From assembly GCF_034930985.1 (NCBI RefSeq), contig NZ_JAYGIM010000022.1:1-64000 (forward strand): 64,000 bases of DNA. The letters are read 5' to 3'. Position 1 is the first letter of the stretch; every line of letters starts with the position of its first letter. Position numbers and translations under genes: made by a program. This stretch comes from Arcicella lustrica. Its GTDB lineage: Bacteria > Bacteroidota > Bacteroidia > Cytophagales > Spirosomataceae. This document shows, in pieces, positions 62,433 through 64,000 of this stretch. The notes beneath the pieces were generated by a model. That model searched no databases, had not been told where the DNA came from, and was given only the letters and a program-made list of their open reading frames with translations.

Positions 62433-63413
62433 ATGAAACCCATCAAACAAACACGCTCGTTTTCTAATGAATTAATGGACAGACTTCGCCAAACTGGTGA
62501 TGAAGTAGCTGATAATATCATTCTACAAGTATTCCTACAAACAGAAATGGTGGGATTACGAGACTTTTTCAAGTGGCTTAATACCAACGAAGCGGAGTAC
62601 TCTTTAAGTTTCATCAACGATTTTGTGAATCAAAAACCTGAATTACCTGACTTTGCTGATTGGAAAGTAATGCAAAAAGGAATGAATTTCTTCCAAGAAA
62701 ATCAGGAACGAATAGGTATTATGTTGGCTTGTTTGGCTTTGCCTTATTGTTATGCAGCTGCAGATGGTGCGAGAGTATTGGAAAAATCACAAAGAATTCA
62801 GAACGATACTTTAAAGCGATTAGAAGAAACGGGCGAGTTTATTTTTACTGTCATGCAAGAAAAAAACTGGCAGAACGGAATCGCTTTCCGCAAAATATTA
62901 AAAGTAAGATTAATGCATGCTTCCATTCGTTTTTTCTCTGAATATCACGGCTCTTGGGATAATACTTGGGGAAAACCTGTAAACCAAGAAGATATGGCAG
63001 GTACGAACGGAGCTTTTTCTTATATCGTAATTCGTGGATTGAGGAAATCGAGAAAAACACCTGCTGAAAGTGAAGAGGAAGCTTATTTGCACCTTTGGAA
63101 TGTAATCAGTAATATCATGGGTGTTGAAAAAGCTTTGATTCCGAATAATCTTAGAGAAGCTTTTACACTAGATAAAGTAATTGCCAAACGCCAATTCCGA
63201 CCATCAGAAGAAGGCAGATTATTGACTAAAGCCTTACTCCAAACCTTAGAAAGTTTTGTTCCCAATCCTTTATTAAAAGCTTTTCCAGCTGCACAAATGC
63301 GCTTTTTATTGGGGGATAAAGTAGCAGATTTGCTAGGAGTACCAGCCGTTCCTTTTGAAAGTAAATTGATTCCTTTTATCCCGAATCAACTATTGTTTAA
63401 GCCTGCTGAATAA
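62433..63413 (+). CDS. MpaB/latex-clearing-protein-like oxygenase (DUF2236)
   Basis: A 326-residue, mostly helical protein of the DUF2236 (ER-bound oxygenase MpaB / rubber oxygenase) group. KVRLMHASIRFF supplies the R-x2-H pair expected near the heme, and NQEDMAGTNGAFSYIVIRGL and ESEEEAYLHLWNVISNIMGV are typical later blocks. Family members are b-type heme oxygenases that cleave isoprenoid chains or of unknown substrate. No signal peptide is seen. It stands alone. Confidence 0.85.
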   Translation: MKPIKQTRSFSNELMDRLRQTGDEVADNIILQVFLQTEMVGLRDFFKWLNTNEAEYSLSFINDFVNQKPELPDFADWKVMQKGMNFFQENQERIGIMLACLALPYCYAAADGARVLEKSQRIQNDTLKRLEETGEFIFTVMQEKNWQNGIAFRKILKVRLMHASIRFFSEYHGSWDNTWGKPVNQEDMAGTNGAFSYIVIRGLRKSRKTPAESEEEAYLHLWNVISNIMGVEKALIPNNLREAFTLDKVIAKRQFRPSEEGRLLTKALLQTLESFVPNPLLKAFPAAQMRFLLGDKVADLLGVPAVPFESKLIPFIPNQLLFKPAE

Positions 63414-63427
63414 TGATTTTTATCACT

Positions 63428-63446
63428 AGGGCTTAAGTCCAGCCCT
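63428..63446. repeat. Intergenic palindrome, copy D (degenerate)
   Basis: AGGGCT/AGCCCT (63428-63433 with 63441-63446) around TAAGTCC, with flanks CCCTAATGA as in copy C. It lies between convergent genes. Confidence 0.55.
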
Positions 63447-63462
63447 AATGATAAAAGCGAAT

Positions 63463-63921
63463 TTAAATTTTCTTCTTTCCAACCTTATCATGAAATTTTA
63501 AATAAGTTGGAAGTGCTGCCGAACCATACCAAGGATATATTTCAGCTTCTAACAGTTTTTCTTTAATAGCTGGGTCTGTTATTAATAATTCGTTGGCTTC
63601 GGTGATGGTTTTTACATTCAGGATAAAAATTCCTCGATATGATTTATCGTTTTTTCCTAAAGGTCCCGCAACTACCAATTTTCCTAAGGATGCTAGTCGT
63701 CCGATATTGGCTAAATGTCCTCTGAATAAACTATCTACTGTTGCTTTATTGTCAATTTTATTGGGTCCCGTTTTTAACATCACCAAAATATAGCTTTTCA
63801 TTCCATAATCATCAGCCCCCAACGAGTCTGCTAATTTCTTATCATAATCAGGGTTTTCTGCTTGACAAAGGGCTGTAAAGCAAAAGCTAAATACTAAGAA
63901 GAAAGTAAAAATGTATTTCAT
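63463..63921 (-). CDS. YciI-like protein with signal peptide
   Basis: A 152-residue exported protein. After a signal peptide (about 1-19, FTALCQA) comes a YciI-type ferredoxin-like domain: SYILVMLKTGPNKID, LFRGHLANIGRLASLGKLVV, AGPLGKNDKSYRGIFILNVK and ANELLITDPAIKEKLLEAEI. The His in RGHLANI is the conserved one of the family. Cytosolic YciI proteins are common; exported forms are seen in Bacteroidota. The function is not established. Confidence 0.88.
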   Translation of the reverse strand: MKYIFTFFLVFSFCFTALCQAENPDYDKKLADSLGADDYGMKSYILVMLKTGPNKIDNKATVDSLFRGHLANIGRLASLGKLVVAGPLGKNDKSYRGIFILNVKTITEANELLITDPAIKEKLLEAEIYPWYGSAALPTYLKFHDKVGKKKI

Positions 63922-64000
63922 AATGAAGGATGTTTACTTGCTGTTAAGAAATATTCGAAACTTAGATAAGCGTTTTACTCGAAGCCTTCTACATATTTTT

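Overview
The window is A+T-rich bacterial chromosome from a member of the Bacteroidota, most likely the order Cytophagales (Spirosomaceae/Cytophagaceae type). The evidence is TonB-dependent receptors with STN and carboxypeptidase-regulatory-like N-termini, a FecI/FecR surface-signalling pair, a hybrid two-component system with a beta-propeller sensor, a PorE-like TPR/PD40/OmpA protein, bacillithiol genes (bshB1 and a YfiT/BstA-like DinB protein), an almost complete lack of Shine-Dalgarno sequences, and TAnnTTTG-like promoter boxes. The genus is an inference. No prophage, CRISPR array, intact insertion sequence or rRNA operon is visible. The one clear RNA gene is tmRNA (ssrA).

Layout. 1-12.8 kb: a minus-strand block with ECF sigma factor, an Rpn-family nuclease, FecR anti-sigma, a large TonB-dependent receptor, an AEC-family permease, the C4-dicarboxylate carrier DctA, an aldose-1-epimerase-like protein and malic enzyme MaeB. 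This looks like a surface-signalled organic-acid uptake and catabolism neighbourhood. 13-21.5 kb: acid-phosphatase-like phosphoesterase, trxB, M23/LysM peptidase, bshB1, pdxH, a stand-alone LytTR regulator, small phosphoesterase and hypotheticals. 21.5-31 kb: the 1359-residue hybrid two-component regulator, PAP2 phosphatase, S1/P1-type nuclease, GNAT, a ferritin-like protein, and a divergent pair made of a GntR regulator and a paralogue lacking its DNA-binding domain. 31-42.5 kb: leuS, a DUF6364/PIN toxin-antitoxin pair, YfiT/BstA-like protein, MATE exporter, mgsA, a 2-hydroxyacid dehydrogenase, a Tat-exported TIM-barrel protein, pdxA and a frameshifted DUF418 membrane protein. 42.9-52.5 kb: pyruvate carboxylase carrying an extra C-terminal gamma-glutamylcyclotransferase-like domain, threonine aldolase, a DUF2281/PIN toxin-antitoxin pair, a second TonB-dependent receptor and tmRNA. 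53-64 kb: VOC protein, queE, PorE-like protein, a second Tat-exported TIM-barrel protein, GT14 glycosyltransferase overlapping an FdtA-type ketoisomerase, an ECF sigma factor with an unusual inner-membrane/beta-barrel-like partner, an MpaB-family oxygenase and a YciI-like protein.

Most striking points: (1) the pyruvate carboxylase-GGCT-like fusion; (2) an rpn gene inside a fecI-fecR locus, with a decayed tandem copy of exactly its 3' end, the part that can encode a small C-terminal antitoxin; (3) a structured dispersed repeat at 18873-19090 and 35682-35941, alignable without gaps except for one extra 42-nt unit, plus a perfect 50-bp palindrome at the second copy; (4) four intergenic palindromes sharing a GACT(C)T(A/G)AGTC-type core; (5) a homopolymer frameshift splitting DUF418; (6) an ECF partner that joins an inner-membrane segment to an outer-membrane-barrel-like domain. 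All functions are read from sequence by eye; no database search was run.
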